Shown here: in pieces, positions 42,823-55,101 of the stretch
Position numbering within the stretch: position 1 is the first letter of the stretch
Layout: each line of letters starts with the position of its first letter
Assembly: GCF_900100315.1 (NCBI RefSeq)
Contig: NZ_FNFF01000015.1
Span: 153,352 to 217,351, forward strand
Length of the DNA: 64,000 nt
Source: Streptomyces indicus
GTDB lineage: Bacteria > Actinomycetota > Actinomycetes > Streptomycetales > Streptomycetaceae
Direction: 5' to 3'
Translations under genes and position numbers: made by a program
The notes under the pieces: model-generated
Seen by the model: only the letters and a program-made list of their open reading frames with translations
Databases searched by the model: none
What the model was told of the DNA's origin: nothing

Positions 42823-44871
42823 ATGTCCCTGGCCCGGCTCGCAGCGCTGTACGGCATCGACTCCTCCTACGAACCCGCGCCGGACACCCGGCAGCCGGTG
42901 TCCCAGGAGGCGCTGCGGGCCGCGCTCGCGGCCTTCGGCGTGGACACCTCGAGTGAGGAGGCGGTGGACGCCGCGGCGTCCGCGGTGCACGCGCGGCGCC
43001 GCGGACGCGCCCTGCCCGAGACGGTGGTCGCGGGCGCGGCCGCCTTCGACGCGCTGCCGCACGGCACCCTGATCCGGGTCGCCCCCGAGGGAGGCGACGC
43101 CCCGGTCGAGTGCACCTGGACGGGTGAACTGCCACAACTCCCGTACGGCGTACACCAGTTGACGGCCGAGACGCCGGACGGGCGCGCCTCCTCCAGCCAC
43201 CTGATCGTCGCCCCGGAGCGCGCACCCGCCCCCTCCGGCCGCCACCACGGCCTGCTCGTCCAGCTCTACTCCCTGCTCTCGCACCGCTCCTGGGGCATGG
43301 GTGACCTCGGTGACCTCGCCGAACTCGCCGCCTGGGCGGGCCGTTCGCTGGGCGTCGGCTTCCTCCAGGTCAACCCGCTGCACGCGGCGGTCCCCGGCAC
43401 CGCGGACCGCCCCACCGACCCCTCCCCGTACCGCCCCTCGTCCCGCCGCTTCCCGGACCCCGTGCACCTGCGCGTCGAGGACATCCCCGAGTACGCCTAT
43501 CTGCCGCCCGACGACCGGGCGGAGACCGACGCCCTGCTCCAAGAGGCCGCCGCCTTACGGGAGTCGGTGCTCGGCAAGGGCGCGCTGATCGACCGGGACG
43601 CGGTGTGGGCCCTCAAGTCCCGTGCCCTGGAACGGATCGCGGCCGTGCCGCTGGGACCCGGCCGCCGTGCCGCCTACTGCGACTTCCTCGCCGCGGCCGG
43701 CGACGACCTGGAACGGCACGCCACCTGGTACGCCCTCGCCGAACGCCACGGCCCCGACTGGCGAGCCTGGCCCGCGGAGCTGCGCGACCCGCGCTCGGCG
43801 GCGACCGCCCGTGCCGCACGCGAGCTGATGGACCGGATCGACTTCCACAGCCGGCTGGTCTGGCTCACCGACAGCCAGCTGGGCGCGGCCCAGGCGGCGG
43901 CCCGCGAGGCCGGCATGGCCCTCGGCCTGATCCACGACCTCGCCGTCGGCGTGCACCCCGACGGCGCGGACACCTGGGCGCACGGCGACCTGTACGCGCA
44001 CGGCACCTCCGTGGGCGCGCCCCCGGACGCCTTCAACGCGGGCGGCCAGGACTGGGGGCTGCCGCCCTGGCGCCCCGACCGGCTCGCCGAGTGCGGCTAC
44101 GCGCCCTTCCGCGCGCTCGTGCGCGGGCTGCTCGCGCACGCGGGGGCGCTGCGGATCGACCACGTCATGGGCCTGTTCCGGCTCTGGTGGATCCCCGAGG
44201 GCCACCCGCCCACGGACGGCGCGTACGTCCGCTACGACGCCGAGGCCCTGCTCGCGCTGCTCGTGCTGGAAGCCCACCGGGCGGGCGCTGTGGTCATCGG
44301 CGAGGACCTCGGCACCGTGGAGCGCGGGGTGCGCGAGGCCCTGGCCGCGCGGGGGATCCTCGGCACCTCGGTGCTCTGGTTCGAGCGCGACTGGGAGCAC
44401 GACGGGCGTCCGCTGCCCCCGGACCGCTGGCGTGCGGACTGCCTCGCCACGGTCACCACCCACGACCTGCCGTCCACGGCCGCGAAGCTCACCGGCGACC
44501 ACGTCCGCCTGCGCCACCGCCTCGGCCTCCTGCCCGGTCCGCTCACCGCCGAGCTCGCGGCGGAGAGCACGGAGGTGCGCGAGTGGCTGGGCCTCGCGGC
44601 CGCGCTGGGCCTGGACGCCGAGGGCAACCAGGAGACGGAGATCCAGGCGCTGTACCGTCTCCTGCGCCGCACCCCGGCCCGGCTCACCGGGATCTGGCTG
44701 CCGGACGCGGTGGGCGACCTGCGGCCGCAGAACGTGCCCGGGACCTGGGACCAGTACCCGAACTGGCGCGTCCCCGTCACAGGGGCCGACGGGCGGGTCA
44801 TGAGTCTGGAGGAGCTGGCGGCCTCGCCGCGGCTGCACGCGTTCATGGCGGCGGTACGGGGGGAGTCCTAG
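42823..44871 (+). CDS. malQ: 4-alpha-glucanotransferase (amylomaltase), GH77
   Basis: A 682-residue cytoplasmic enzyme that transfers alpha-1,4-glucan segments between maltodextrins. The first 130 residues are the N-terminal domain found in actinobacterial MalQ. The barrel begins at LLVQLYSLLSHRSWGMGDLGDL. The catalytic nucleophile is Asp446 (RIDHVMGLFR), the acid/base Glu494 (IGEDLGTV) and the third acid Asp548 (TTHDLPS). The 250s-loop sequence FNAGGQDWGLPPW is present. The ATG is preceded by GGGG only. Codon 245 (43555-43557) is TTA, so translation should depend on the bldA leucyl-tRNA. It is likely a single gene, ending at a hairpin that begins in its stop codon. Confidence 0.95.
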   Translation: MSLARLAALYGIDSSYEPAPDTRQPVSQEALRAALAAFGVDTSSEEAVDAAASAVHARRRGRALPETVVAGAAAFDALPHGTLIRVAPEGGDAPVECTWTGELPQLPYGVHQLTAETPDGRASSSHLIVAPERAPAPSGRHHGLLVQLYSLLSHRSWGMGDLGDLAELAAWAGRSLGVGFLQVNPLHAAVPGTADRPTDPSPYRPSSRRFPDPVHLRVEDIPEYAYLPPDDRAETDALLQEAAALRESVLGKGALIDRDAVWALKSRALERIAAVPLGPGRRAAYCDFLAAAGDDLERHATWYALAERHGPDWRAWPAELRDPRSAATARAARELMDRIDFHSRLVWLTDSQLGAAQAAAREAGMALGLIHDLAVGVHPDGADTWAHGDLYAHGTSVGAPPDAFNAGGQDWGLPPWRPDRLAECGYAPFRALVRGLLAHAGALRIDHVMGLFRLWWIPEGHPPTDGAYVRYDAEALLALLVLEAHRAGAVVIGEDLGTVERGVREALAARGILGTSVLWFERDWEHDGRPLPPDRWRADCLATVTTHDLPSTAAKLTGDHVRLRHRLGLLPGPLTAELAAESTEVREWLGLAAALGLDAEGNQETEIQALYRLLRRTPARLTGIWLPDAVGDLRPQNVPGTWDQYPNWRVPVTGADGRVMSLEELAASPRLHAFMAAVRGES

Positions 44872-44888
44872 CCCGGCCCCTGCCGGGC
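44871..44888 (+). terminator. Terminator at the end of malQ
   Basis: GCCCGGC (44871-44877) and GCCGGGC (44882-44888) with a CCCT loop; the first base is the last base of the TAG stop. A short but perfect stem. Confidence 0.55.
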
Positions 44889-44962
44889 CCCGCCCTGCCG
44901 TCCCGGCACCCGAGCGGCACCCCGGGCGCGCGCCCCCGGAAGGCATTCGCTAGGTTGGCACC

Positions 44963-45196
44963 GTGGACAAGAAGAACGCCCTGCGCGCCGGCGCCGTAGC
45001 AGCCGGTACGACGCTGATGATGCTGCTGATGTCGTCCCCCGCGCTCGCGCTGACCCGCGACGACGGCGACGACCCGGGTACCGGCCTCTCCGTCATGGAG
45101 ACGCTCGGTCTGTTCGTCGTGGCCCCGATCGTGCTGTTCCTCGTGATCGCCGGTCTGGTCATGGTCGGGGACAAGTCCCGCAAGCAGCAGGGCTGA
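44963..45196 (+). CDS. Small membrane protein of unknown function
   Basis: A 77-residue protein conserved in appearance for Streptomyces. An N-terminal signal-like segment (about 8-30, AGAVAAGTTLMMLLMSSPALA) is followed by a short acidic loop (LTRDDGDDPGTG) and one membrane helix (about 48-67, LFVVAPIVLFLVIAGLVMV), with a basic tail DKSRKQQ. The start is a GTG. TAGGTT at 44951-44956 ends six bases upstream, so transcription would begin at or next to the start codon and the message may be leaderless; no ribosome binding site is present. If the first segment is cleaved after ALA, the mature protein is a single-span anchored peptide. Confidence 0.75.
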   Translation: MDKKNALRAGAVAAGTTLMMLLMSSPALALTRDDGDDPGTGLSVMETLGLFVVAPIVLFLVIAGLVMVGDKSRKQQG

Positions 45197-45222
45197 CCCG
45201 CACCCTCACCTGAACTCCGGGA

Positions 45223-45262
45223 GCGCCTCCCGGCTCCGCCTGTGCCCGGAGCCGGGGGGCGC
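45223..45262 (+). terminator. Terminator after the small membrane protein gene
   Basis: A 15-bp stem with one mismatch (GCGCCTCCCGGCTCC with GGAGCCGGGGGGCGC), a 10-base loop and TTT immediately after. An overlapping smaller hairpin, CCGGGAG-CGC-CTCCCGG at 45217-45233, offers an alternative fold. Confidence 0.75.
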
Positions 45263-45327
45263 TTTCGCGTGCCCGTCCTCCGGCGACCCGTATTCTTCCG
45301 GCGACTCGCATTCGTTCGGTTTTCCTT

Positions 45328-45348
45328 AAAAGAACCGTCGATTCTTTT
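45328..45348. promoter_or_regulatory. Inverted repeat AAAAGAA-N7-TTCTTTT upstream of the EamA gene
   Basis: Perfect 7-bp AT-rich arms in a GC-rich setting, 92 bases upstream of the EamA start. A LysR-family regulator is encoded just downstream of EamA and could act here, but LysR sites usually read T-N11-A, so another regulator is possible. Confidence 0.45.
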
Positions 45349-45440
45349 CGATGGACCTACGCAACGGTCCGCTGTCAGTCTTGATCCCGCAAGCACACGA
45401 CTACCGCCCCGCACCGGGGCAGTTGGGCCAGGGATACGAG

Positions 45441-46394
45441 ATGGCAGTCCTCGACCGCGTACGCACCAACCAGGCGACCGCGACGCCGGCGCAGCCGAAG
45501 GGGAAGGCGGGCCGCACCGCCACCGTCGGCCTGCTGTTCGCGCTCGCCGCGACGGTGGTCTGGTCGGGGAGCTTCATCGGCGCCCGCGCCCTCGCCGACA
45601 CGGTCCCGCCCGTGCAGCACGCCTACTGGCGCTGGATCATCGCGCTCACCGCCGCCGCGCCCTTCGCGGCCCGGCACGCCTGGCGCGAGCGGCACATCAT
45701 CCTGCGCCACTGGCGCTTCGTGCTGCTCGCCTCGCTGCTCGGCATCGCCGTCTACAACACCCTCGTCTACCAGGCCGGCATCTCCACCTCGGCCGGGAAC
45801 ATGGGCATGATCATGGCCGCGTCGCCGGTGGTCATGACGGTCTACGAGAAGCTGGGCGGCGCCCGGCTCGGTGCGCGCCGGGTCGCGGGCATGCTGATCG
45901 CCTGCGTCGGGGTGCTGCTCCTGGTCAGCAAGGGCCGGCTCGCGCTTGACTTCGCGCCCGGCGACCTGTGGATGCTGGCCGCGGCCCTGAGCTTCGCCTC
46001 GTACAGCGCGCTCCTGCGCCGCCGCCCGGCCGAACTGGGCGCACTCGCCTTCCTGTTCACCAGCTTCGCCGTCGGTGCGGTGCTGCTCACGCCGGTGTTC
46101 CTCACGAGCCTGGCCGTCCAGGGCGGCTTCACGCCCACGCCCGGCACGGTCGCGCCGCTCCTGTACGCGGGCGTCTTCTCCTCCGCGATCGCCTTCTTCA
46201 CCTGGAACAAGGCCATCGCCCTGATCGGCGCGGGCCGCGCGGGCCTCGTCTACTACCTCCAGCCCGTCTTCGTCGCGCTCCTGTCCTACCTGATCCTGGG
46301 CGAGCCGACGGGGCCGATGCAGGTGCTGTGCATGGTGCTGATCCTGGGCGGGGTGGTGCTGGGATCGGTCAGCAGGAAGGCGCTGTCCGGCTGA
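45441..46394 (+). CDS. EamA/DMT-family membrane transporter
   Basis: A 317-residue drug/metabolite transporter with ten membrane helices arranged as two EamA repeats: the first begins at TVGLLFALAATVVWSGSFIGARALA, the second at LWMLAAALSFASYSALLRRRP. The basic C-terminus is RKALSG. DMT proteins export amino acids or small metabolites. I chose the ATG at 45441 because the first transmembrane segment then begins about 25 residues in, as in relatives; a Met at 45351 lies over the palindrome at 45328. The LysR gene follows 48 bases later and may regulate it. Confidence 0.87.
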   Translation: MAVLDRVRTNQATATPAQPKGKAGRTATVGLLFALAATVVWSGSFIGARALADTVPPVQHAYWRWIIALTAAAPFAARHAWRERHIILRHWRFVLLASLLGIAVYNTLVYQAGISTSAGNMGMIMAASPVVMTVYEKLGGARLGARRVAGMLIACVGVLLLVSKGRLALDFAPGDLWMLAAALSFASYSALLRRRPAELGALAFLFTSFAVGAVLLTPVFLTSLAVQGGFTPTPGTVAPLLYAGVFSSAIAFFTWNKAIALIGAGRAGLVYYLQPVFVALLSYLILGEPTGPMQVLCMVLILGGVVLGSVSRKALSG

Positions 46395-46427
46395 CGTACC
46401 GGTGAGGCTCTGCCCGGCTGACGTACC
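46387..46427. repeat. Direct repeat spanning the EamA stop codon
   Basis: CCGGCTGACGTACC occurs at 46387-46400 and again at 46414-46427, 27 bases apart. The first copy includes the EamA TGA stop; the flanking bases (GAGG after each, CTG before each) are also similar, suggesting one small tandem duplication between EamA and the LysR ribosome binding site. Confidence 0.6.
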
Positions 46428-46442
46428 CGGAGAGGAGATACC

Positions 46443-47351
46443 TTGCGGGACATGACCGAGTGGGACATCAAGAAGTTGCAGATCCTGCGGACCCTCAGTG
46501 AGCGTGGGACCGTCACCGCCACCGCGCAGGCCCTGCTGATGACCCCCTCGGCCGTCTCGCAGCAGCTGTCCAACCTCGCCAAGCAGGTCGGCGTGCCGCT
46601 GCTCGAAGCGCAGGGGCGGCGGGTGCGGCTCACCGACGCGGCCCATCTCGTGCTGCGGCACGCCGATGCGGTGTTCGCCCAACTGGAGCTCGCCGAGGCC
46701 GAGTTGGCGGGCTATGCGCGGGGCGAGGCGGGGGAGGTGCGGATCGGCGCGTTCTCCACCGCCGTGCCCGCCCTCGTCGTACCCGCCGTGCGCAGGCTCC
46801 GCGAGGACGCGCCCGGACTCGACGTCCGCGTGCGGGAGGCGGAGGCCGCCGAGGCCTACGAGCTGCTCGCCGCCGGGGACGTGGATCTCGCCCTGTCGCT
46901 CGCCGCGCACGCACCCACCGCCCGCGACCCGAAGTTCACCCGCGTCCCGCTGCTCGCCGATCCCCTCGACATCGCCCTGCCCGCCGACCACCGCCTCGCG
47001 GCACGCCGGAGCGTGCGCCTGGCCGAACTGTCCGAGGAGGCCTGGATCTTCGGCGGCAGCGGGCCCTGGTCCGAGATCACCACGGCCGCTTGTGAGGCGG
47101 CCGGTTTCGTCCCGGAGCAGGCGCACAGCGCGGCGGGCTGGACCGCGATCCTCGCGATGGTCTCGGCCGGGATGGGCGTCGCCCTGGTGCCCCGGATGGC
47201 TGCCGCCACGGCCGAGGGCGTGGTGCGCGTGAGCATCGGCGGGGACCAGCCGCGCCGCCATGTCGTGGCCGCCGTGCGCAAGGGAGCCGAGTCGGGCCCG
47301 GCGCTCGCCCGCGTACTCGATGCGCTCAAGGAAGTGGCGGAGCGCAAGTGA
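46443..47351 (+). CDS. LysR-family transcriptional regulator
   Basis: A 302-residue regulator. The N-terminal helix-turn-helix covers about 8-70 (LQILRTLSERGTVTATAQALLMTPSAVSQQLSNLAKQVG). A periplasmic-binding-type effector domain follows from about 95 (GEVRIGAFSTAVPALVVPAV). The TTG start has GAGAGGAG five bases upstream; the ATG nine bases on (46452) would place that site too far. It follows the EamA exporter gene and probably controls it in response to the exported metabolite. Confidence 0.87.
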   Translation: MRDMTEWDIKKLQILRTLSERGTVTATAQALLMTPSAVSQQLSNLAKQVGVPLLEAQGRRVRLTDAAHLVLRHADAVFAQLELAEAELAGYARGEAGEVRIGAFSTAVPALVVPAVRRLREDAPGLDVRVREAEAAEAYELLAAGDVDLALSLAAHAPTARDPKFTRVPLLADPLDIALPADHRLAARRSVRLAELSEEAWIFGGSGPWSEITTAACEAAGFVPEQAHSAAGWTAILAMVSAGMGVALVPRMAAATAEGVVRVSIGGDQPRRHVVAAVRKGAESGPALARVLDALKEVAERK

Positions 47352-47393
47352 AAGCGGTGCGGCTCCCTTCGACCGAGGGAAGCCGCACCGCTT
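47352..47393. terminator. Bidirectional terminator between LysR and pepN genes
   Basis: AAGCGGTGCGGCT (47352-47364) pairs with AGCCGCACCGCTT (47381-47393). The stem continues as CCCT with AGGG around a small loop, with a one- or two-base interruption. It lies between convergent genes. Confidence 0.85.
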
Positions 47394-47415
47394 CGGTTCA
47401 GCGCACCGGAGCGCC

Positions 47416-49989
<2,574 letters not shown>

Positions 49990-50070
49990 GCGGTCTCCTC
50001 GGTTCAGGACTTTTCGGCCATCCTTCCACGTCGGCGGTGGGGCGGGCATCGGGATATCGCCGTACGCGAA

Positions 50071-50102
50071 AAGGGCGGCCACCCCGAGGGGTGACCGCCC
50101 TT
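50071..50102 (-). terminator. Terminator downstream of asd
   Basis: AAGGGCGGCCACCCC (50071-50085) pairs with GGGGTGACCGCCCTT (50088-50102) with one mismatch. It is 32 bases after the asd stop and is followed on the minus strand by TTCGC. Confidence 0.8.
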
Positions 50103-50134
50103 TCAGGCACAGGCAGGGGGCTGCGCCCCGCGCG

Positions 50135-51154
<1,020 letters not shown>

Positions 51155-51291
51155 GGTGACTCCTTCTCGCTGTGCGCTTCTGGCTCGATGCGCCTGCCCG
51201 TGGACAGTCCCCATCATGCGGTGACGTGGGGCACCCCTGTCCAATCGATTGACCGGGGAGCGAGACGCTGTGGCGCGGGCCACAGCGGGCG

Positions 51292-52767
51292 TCAGGCCCG
51301 CTCGTACTGCGCCTGCACCAGCTCCCTGGCCTCCTCGCGCGTGGCCACCGAAGGCGGCGAGCCCTCGAGCGGCTTGCCCGCCGACTCCTTCAGGGTGGCC
51401 GCCGCGATCATGCCGACCACGGCGAAGGCCATCACGTAGTACGCGGGCATCAGATCGTTGCCGGTCGCGCTGACCAGCGCCTCCACCGCGAGGGGCGCGG
51501 TGCCGCCGAAGAGGGACACCGAGACGTTAAACGCGATCGCCAGCGCTCCGTAGCGCAGCGCCGTCGGGAACAGCGCGGGCAGCACCGAGGACATCGTGGC
51601 GAGCAGGCAGAGCAGCGGCAGGCCGAGCAGCAGCAGGCCCGCGAAGACCGAGGCCCAGTGGCCGGTGCCGATCAGGAGGAAGGCCGGCACGGGCAGAACC
51701 AGGAAGCCGATGGAGCCCGCGAGCAGGAGCGGCTTGCGGCCGATGCTGTCGGAGAGCCGGCCGACGGCGTTGATCAGGGCCATCAGGATCAGCATCACGA
51801 TCACGATCGCCATCAGACCGGCGGTGCCCGAGTAGCCGACGGTGTTCTGCAGATACGTCGGCATGTACGACAGCAGGATGTAGTCGGCGACGTTGTACGC
51901 GGCGACCAGCGCGATGCAGACGGTGATGGCGGGCCACAGGCCGGCGAACCGCTGGAGGAACGGCACCCGCTCCTGCGGCGCGCTCTGTGCGGAGGACTCC
52001 TCCATCTCCTTGAACGCCGGGGTCTCCTCCAGCTTCATCCGCAGGTACAGACCCACCAGGCCCATCGGCGCGGCCACCAGGAACGGGATGCGCCAGCCCC
52101 AGTCGAGCATCTGGGCGTCGCTGAGCACGGTCTGGAGGACGGTCACGAGCACGGCCGCGAACGTGTAGCCGATCAGCGTGCCGAACTCCAGGAAGCTGCC
52201 GAAGAACCCGCGCCGCTTGTCGGGCGCGTACTCGGCGATGAAGGTGGCGGCGCCGCCGTACTCACCGCCCGTGGAGAAGCCCTGCACCATGCGGAAGAGG
52301 ATGAGCATGGCCGGGGCCCACAGGCCCACCGTGGCGTAGCCGGGCAGGACGCCGATCGCGAAGGTCGCGGTCGACATCAGGATCATCGTCAGGGCGAGGA
52401 CCTTCTTGCGGCCGATCCGGTCGCCGAGCGGCCCGAACACCATGCCGCCCAGCGGCCGTACGAGGAAGGCCGCGGCGAAGGTCGCAAGGGAGGAAAGCAC
52501 CTGGGCGGTGTCGTTGCCCGAGGGGAAGAACACCTTGCCGATGGTGACGGCGAGGTACGCGTAGACGCCGAAGTCGAACCACTCCATGGCGTTGCCGAGC
52601 ATCGTGGCCTTCACGGCGCGCTTGACCGCGGGCTCGGGCGTCACGGTGACGTCGGTCTCGCGCAGCTTCGGGTTGCGGCGGCGCAGGGCGGCCCGGCGCA
52701 GGAAGCGGTGGTTGGCGGGGAGCGGCTGCTCCCCGGATGCGGACTCGGTGTCCATCGGCGCGGACAT
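51292..52767 (-). CDS. MFS transporter of the metabolite:H+ symporter family (ProP-like)
   Basis: A 491-residue permease with 12 membrane helices after a 50-residue charged cytoplasmic N-terminus. The MHS hallmarks are clear: the first helix is preceded by ATMLGNAMEWFDFGVYAYLA, the loop 2-3 motif is GPLGDRIGRKKVL, and GFSTGGEYGGAATFIAEYAP follows helix 4. These resemble ProP osmoprotectant (glycine betaine/proline) and alpha-ketoglutarate permeases; the exact substrate is not fixed. The C-terminus is a short polar tail, without a long ProP-like coiled coil. It is 137 bases upstream of asd in the same direction. Confidence 0.88.
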   Translation of the reverse strand: MSAPMDTESASGEQPLPANHRFLRRAALRRRNPKLRETDVTVTPEPAVKRAVKATMLGNAMEWFDFGVYAYLAVTIGKVFFPSGNDTAQVLSSLATFAAAFLVRPLGGMVFGPLGDRIGRKKVLALTMILMSTATFAIGVLPGYATVGLWAPAMLILFRMVQGFSTGGEYGGAATFIAEYAPDKRRGFFGSFLEFGTLIGYTFAAVLVTVLQTVLSDAQMLDWGWRIPFLVAAPMGLVGLYLRMKLEETPAFKEMEESSAQSAPQERVPFLQRFAGLWPAITVCIALVAAYNVADYILLSYMPTYLQNTVGYSGTAGLMAIVIVMLILMALINAVGRLSDSIGRKPLLLAGSIGFLVLPVPAFLLIGTGHWASVFAGLLLLGLPLLCLLATMSSVLPALFPTALRYGALAIAFNVSVSLFGGTAPLAVEALVSATGNDLMPAYYVMAFAVVGMIAAATLKESAGKPLEGSPPSVATREEARELVQAQYERA

Positions 52768-52849
52768 GCGGGCACTCCCCAGCGGAAAAGATCAAGCTGT
52801 ACCCGCCCAGGCTGAGGCATACCAAAGGCCGTCGGTGCCCGGCGAAAGA

Positions 52850-52886
52850 CCCCGGTGTCCGGGACGTCCGTCCTCGGTCACCGGGG
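52850..52886 (-). terminator. Candidate terminator downstream of the TerD gene
   Basis: CCCCGGTG (52850-52857) and CACCGGGG (52879-52886) form an 8-bp stem with a 21-base loop. On the minus strand it follows the TerD stop by 34 bases. Confidence 0.5.
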
Positions 52887-52920
52887 CCCTTGGTCCCGCG
52901 GGAGTGCCGTGCGAGATGCC

Positions 52921-55101
52921 TCAGCGCTGCACCGAAAGCTCCCACTTGCCCGCGATCCGCACCTGGAGGAAGCCCGGGCCCGCGACGTGGAACACCCCGG
53001 GGCCCACATGCAGCCGGTCCACCGGCTCGAACGAGGCGTCGAGCCCCCAGACCGCGCCGATCGCCCCGCCGTCGCCCTTGAAGACCAGGTCCGACTCGGG
53101 ACCCGAGTAGTACACGAGGCTGTAGCCGCGCCCCTCCGTCTTGCTGTCGAAGGACGCTGCGGACTGCGCGGCGGCCGGGGTGAGCTTCCACGCCGTACCG
53201 CCCGCGGCCCGCACGCTCACGTAGCACTCGCCGTCCTGCACCCAGACCGGTCCGGTCACGGGCCGCCGCCCGTTGCCGGCCTGCGCGACGATGGCGGCGC
53301 GTCCCGTGGCCTGCACGGCGTTCACCACCAAGCGGTCCTCGTCCCTGGACGTGCGCTCGAGGGTCAGCATCATCGGACCGCCCGTGTGCCGGAACACCGC
53401 GCAGGCCACGCCCTCGACCGGTCCCTGGAGCGGCGGCGCGTGCTCCAGCGGCATCGGGCGCAGACTCCAGTCGGCCGCACCCTTGATCCGTATCCGCTGC
53501 TCCACCTGCCCCTCGCGGAACGAGACGACCCGGCCGGTCTCACCGTCCTGGTGGCCTTCGAGGTACGTCTCGGACTCGTCGTACTCGTCGAGCAGCTCGG
53601 TCCTGTACCCCCAGCTGTCCTCCGAGACGATCGTGTAGTCGAGCAGACAGGGTCGTCCCGGGGTCGGGTTGACCAGCGTCACCGTCTGCTCGCCGCGCCC
53701 CTCGTACATGCCGGTCCGCTGGGCGACCACCGGGTCGGGCACGGGCACCGGGCGGGTGCGCAGCGACCAGGCGCCGTCCGCCTCGATGAGCAGGATCAGC
53801 GGCCCCTCGGCCAGCGGGAAGGTCTGCTCCAAGCGGCCGACCTCGTACATCAGCAGGTCGCGCTTGTCCTCGTGCACGGTGCCGGCCGGTGCCGTGTAGA
53901 TCGACATCGAGCCGCTGTCGTCGTCCCCGTCCTCGTCCCCGCTGAAGCTCACGTCGAGGTCCGCCATCCGGCCGCGGTACGTGACCACCTCGGGGCCGCG
54001 GCCCCGCAGACCCTCGCCGAGCTCGCGGGCCACCGACAGCGGACGGACTTGCACCGTCCAGTCGTTGTCGGCGTCGACCCGCAGGCGCAGCGGTCGGTTG
54101 CCCTTGTGGTGGACGGCGGCGCTGCCGCGCAGGTCCTCGAGCGTGGTGTTGAAGAGGAGGTCGTCGTCCTTGTTGCGCCGGTTGAGCGTGTAGACGCAGG
54201 TGTAGCCCTCGCCCTGGTGCCACAGCTCGACGAGCACCGGCCCCTCGGGCAGCCCGTCCACGGACACGACACCCTGCCCGCGCCCGCGCTGCACGTACAG
54301 CGGGAACTCGGGGCCGAAGGAGACGGGGCGGGCGTCCTGGGGTGCGGAGGGGTGCGGGGTCTGGGGGCGGGCGTCCTGGGGTTCGGGCTGTCCGAACTGG
54401 GGTGTGGGCTGCGGGTGTCGGGGTGCGGGCTGGGGGGTGTGGGGCTGGGCGTACTGCGGTACTTGGGACTGGGGCTGAGGCTGCGGATACGCGGACTGGG
54501 TCCCGTAAGCCGGAGCCGGAGCGGGAGCGGGAGCGGGAGCCGGAGCCGGAGCAGGAGCCGCAGCCGGCGCCGCGCCCTCGATCACGATGCCGAAGTCCGT
54601 GGCCAGGCCCGCGAGGCCCGTGGCCCAGCCCTGGCCGACCGCGCGGAACTTCCAGGTGCCGTCGCGCCGGTAGAACTCGCCGAGCACGAAGGCGGTTTCG
54701 GCCGCCGCGTCCGTCACGGAGTAGTGCGCGACCGGCGCCCCGGAGCCGGCGCTCACCGCCTGTACGTACAGCCCCGGCACCGCGCCGAACACGCCGCCGT
54801 CGGTCGAGGCCGCGATCACCACGCGCTGCACGGCCGGTTCGATCCGCGCGAGGTCGAGTTCGAGCCACTGCGCGAGCTGCCCGCCGCCCTCGGTCGCCCC
54901 GAGATGACGCACGGCGCCCGAGGGGTGCTGCGGCTGGTTGTAGAAGACGAGGTCCGCGTCGCCGCGCACCTTGCCCGCCGCGTCGAGCAGCAGGGCGGAG
55001 GCGTCCACGGCGGGTGAACCGGGCTGCGCGAGGCGGCTCACGGCCACGCGGAGCAGCTCGGTGGGCACCGGCACGTTGGCGCCCTTGATCATGTGCGTCA
55101 T
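52921..55101 (-). CDS. Multidomain TerD-family protein
   Basis: A 726-residue protein. Residues 1-175 are a TerD domain of the calcium-binding stress family (IKGANVPVPTELLRVAV, LDAAGKVRGDADLVFYNQPQ, VQRVVIAASTDGG, FVLGEFYRRDGTWKFRAVGQGW). It continues into a Pro/Ala/Gln-rich linker (about 185-265) that includes a run of Ala-Pro pairs. The remaining 460 residues are beta-rich and repetitive: four or five modules of about 85-105 residues, most ending in a (D/G)xWS(L/V)-like tryptophan motif (DNDWTVQVRPL, DGAWSLRTRPV, AADWSLRPMPL). TerD proteins act in membrane or oxidative stress. The ATG at 55101 has only a weak ribosome binding site; a Met nine bases later is an alternative. Confidence 0.87.
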   Translation of the reverse strand: MTHMIKGANVPVPTELLRVAVSRLAQPGSPAVDASALLLDAAGKVRGDADLVFYNQPQHPSGAVRHLGATEGGGQLAQWLELDLARIEPAVQRVVIAASTDGGVFGAVPGLYVQAVSAGSGAPVAHYSVTDAAAETAFVLGEFYRRDGTWKFRAVGQGWATGLAGLATDFGIVIEGAAPAAAPAPAPAPAPAPAPAPAYGTQSAYPQPQPQSQVPQYAQPHTPQPAPRHPQPTPQFGQPEPQDARPQTPHPSAPQDARPVSFGPEFPLYVQRGRGQGVVSVDGLPEGPVLVELWHQGEGYTCVYTLNRRNKDDDLLFNTTLEDLRGSAAVHHKGNRPLRLRVDADNDWTVQVRPLSVARELGEGLRGRGPEVVTYRGRMADLDVSFSGDEDGDDDSGSMSIYTAPAGTVHEDKRDLLMYEVGRLEQTFPLAEGPLILLIEADGAWSLRTRPVPVPDPVVAQRTGMYEGRGEQTVTLVNPTPGRPCLLDYTIVSEDSWGYRTELLDEYDESETYLEGHQDGETGRVVSFREGQVEQRIRIKGAADWSLRPMPLEHAPPLQGPVEGVACAVFRHTGGPMMLTLERTSRDEDRLVVNAVQATGRAAIVAQAGNGRRPVTGPVWVQDGECYVSVRAAGGTAWKLTPAAAQSAASFDSKTEGRGYSLVYYSGPESDLVFKGDGGAIGAVWGLDASFEPVDRLHVGPGVFHVAGPGFLQVRIAGKWELSVQR

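Noticed and set aside
54510..54566. Six-base GGAGCC/GGAGCG repeats in the TerD gene
   Set aside because: They encode the Ala-Pro linker and are ordinary low complexity in a GC-rich coding region.
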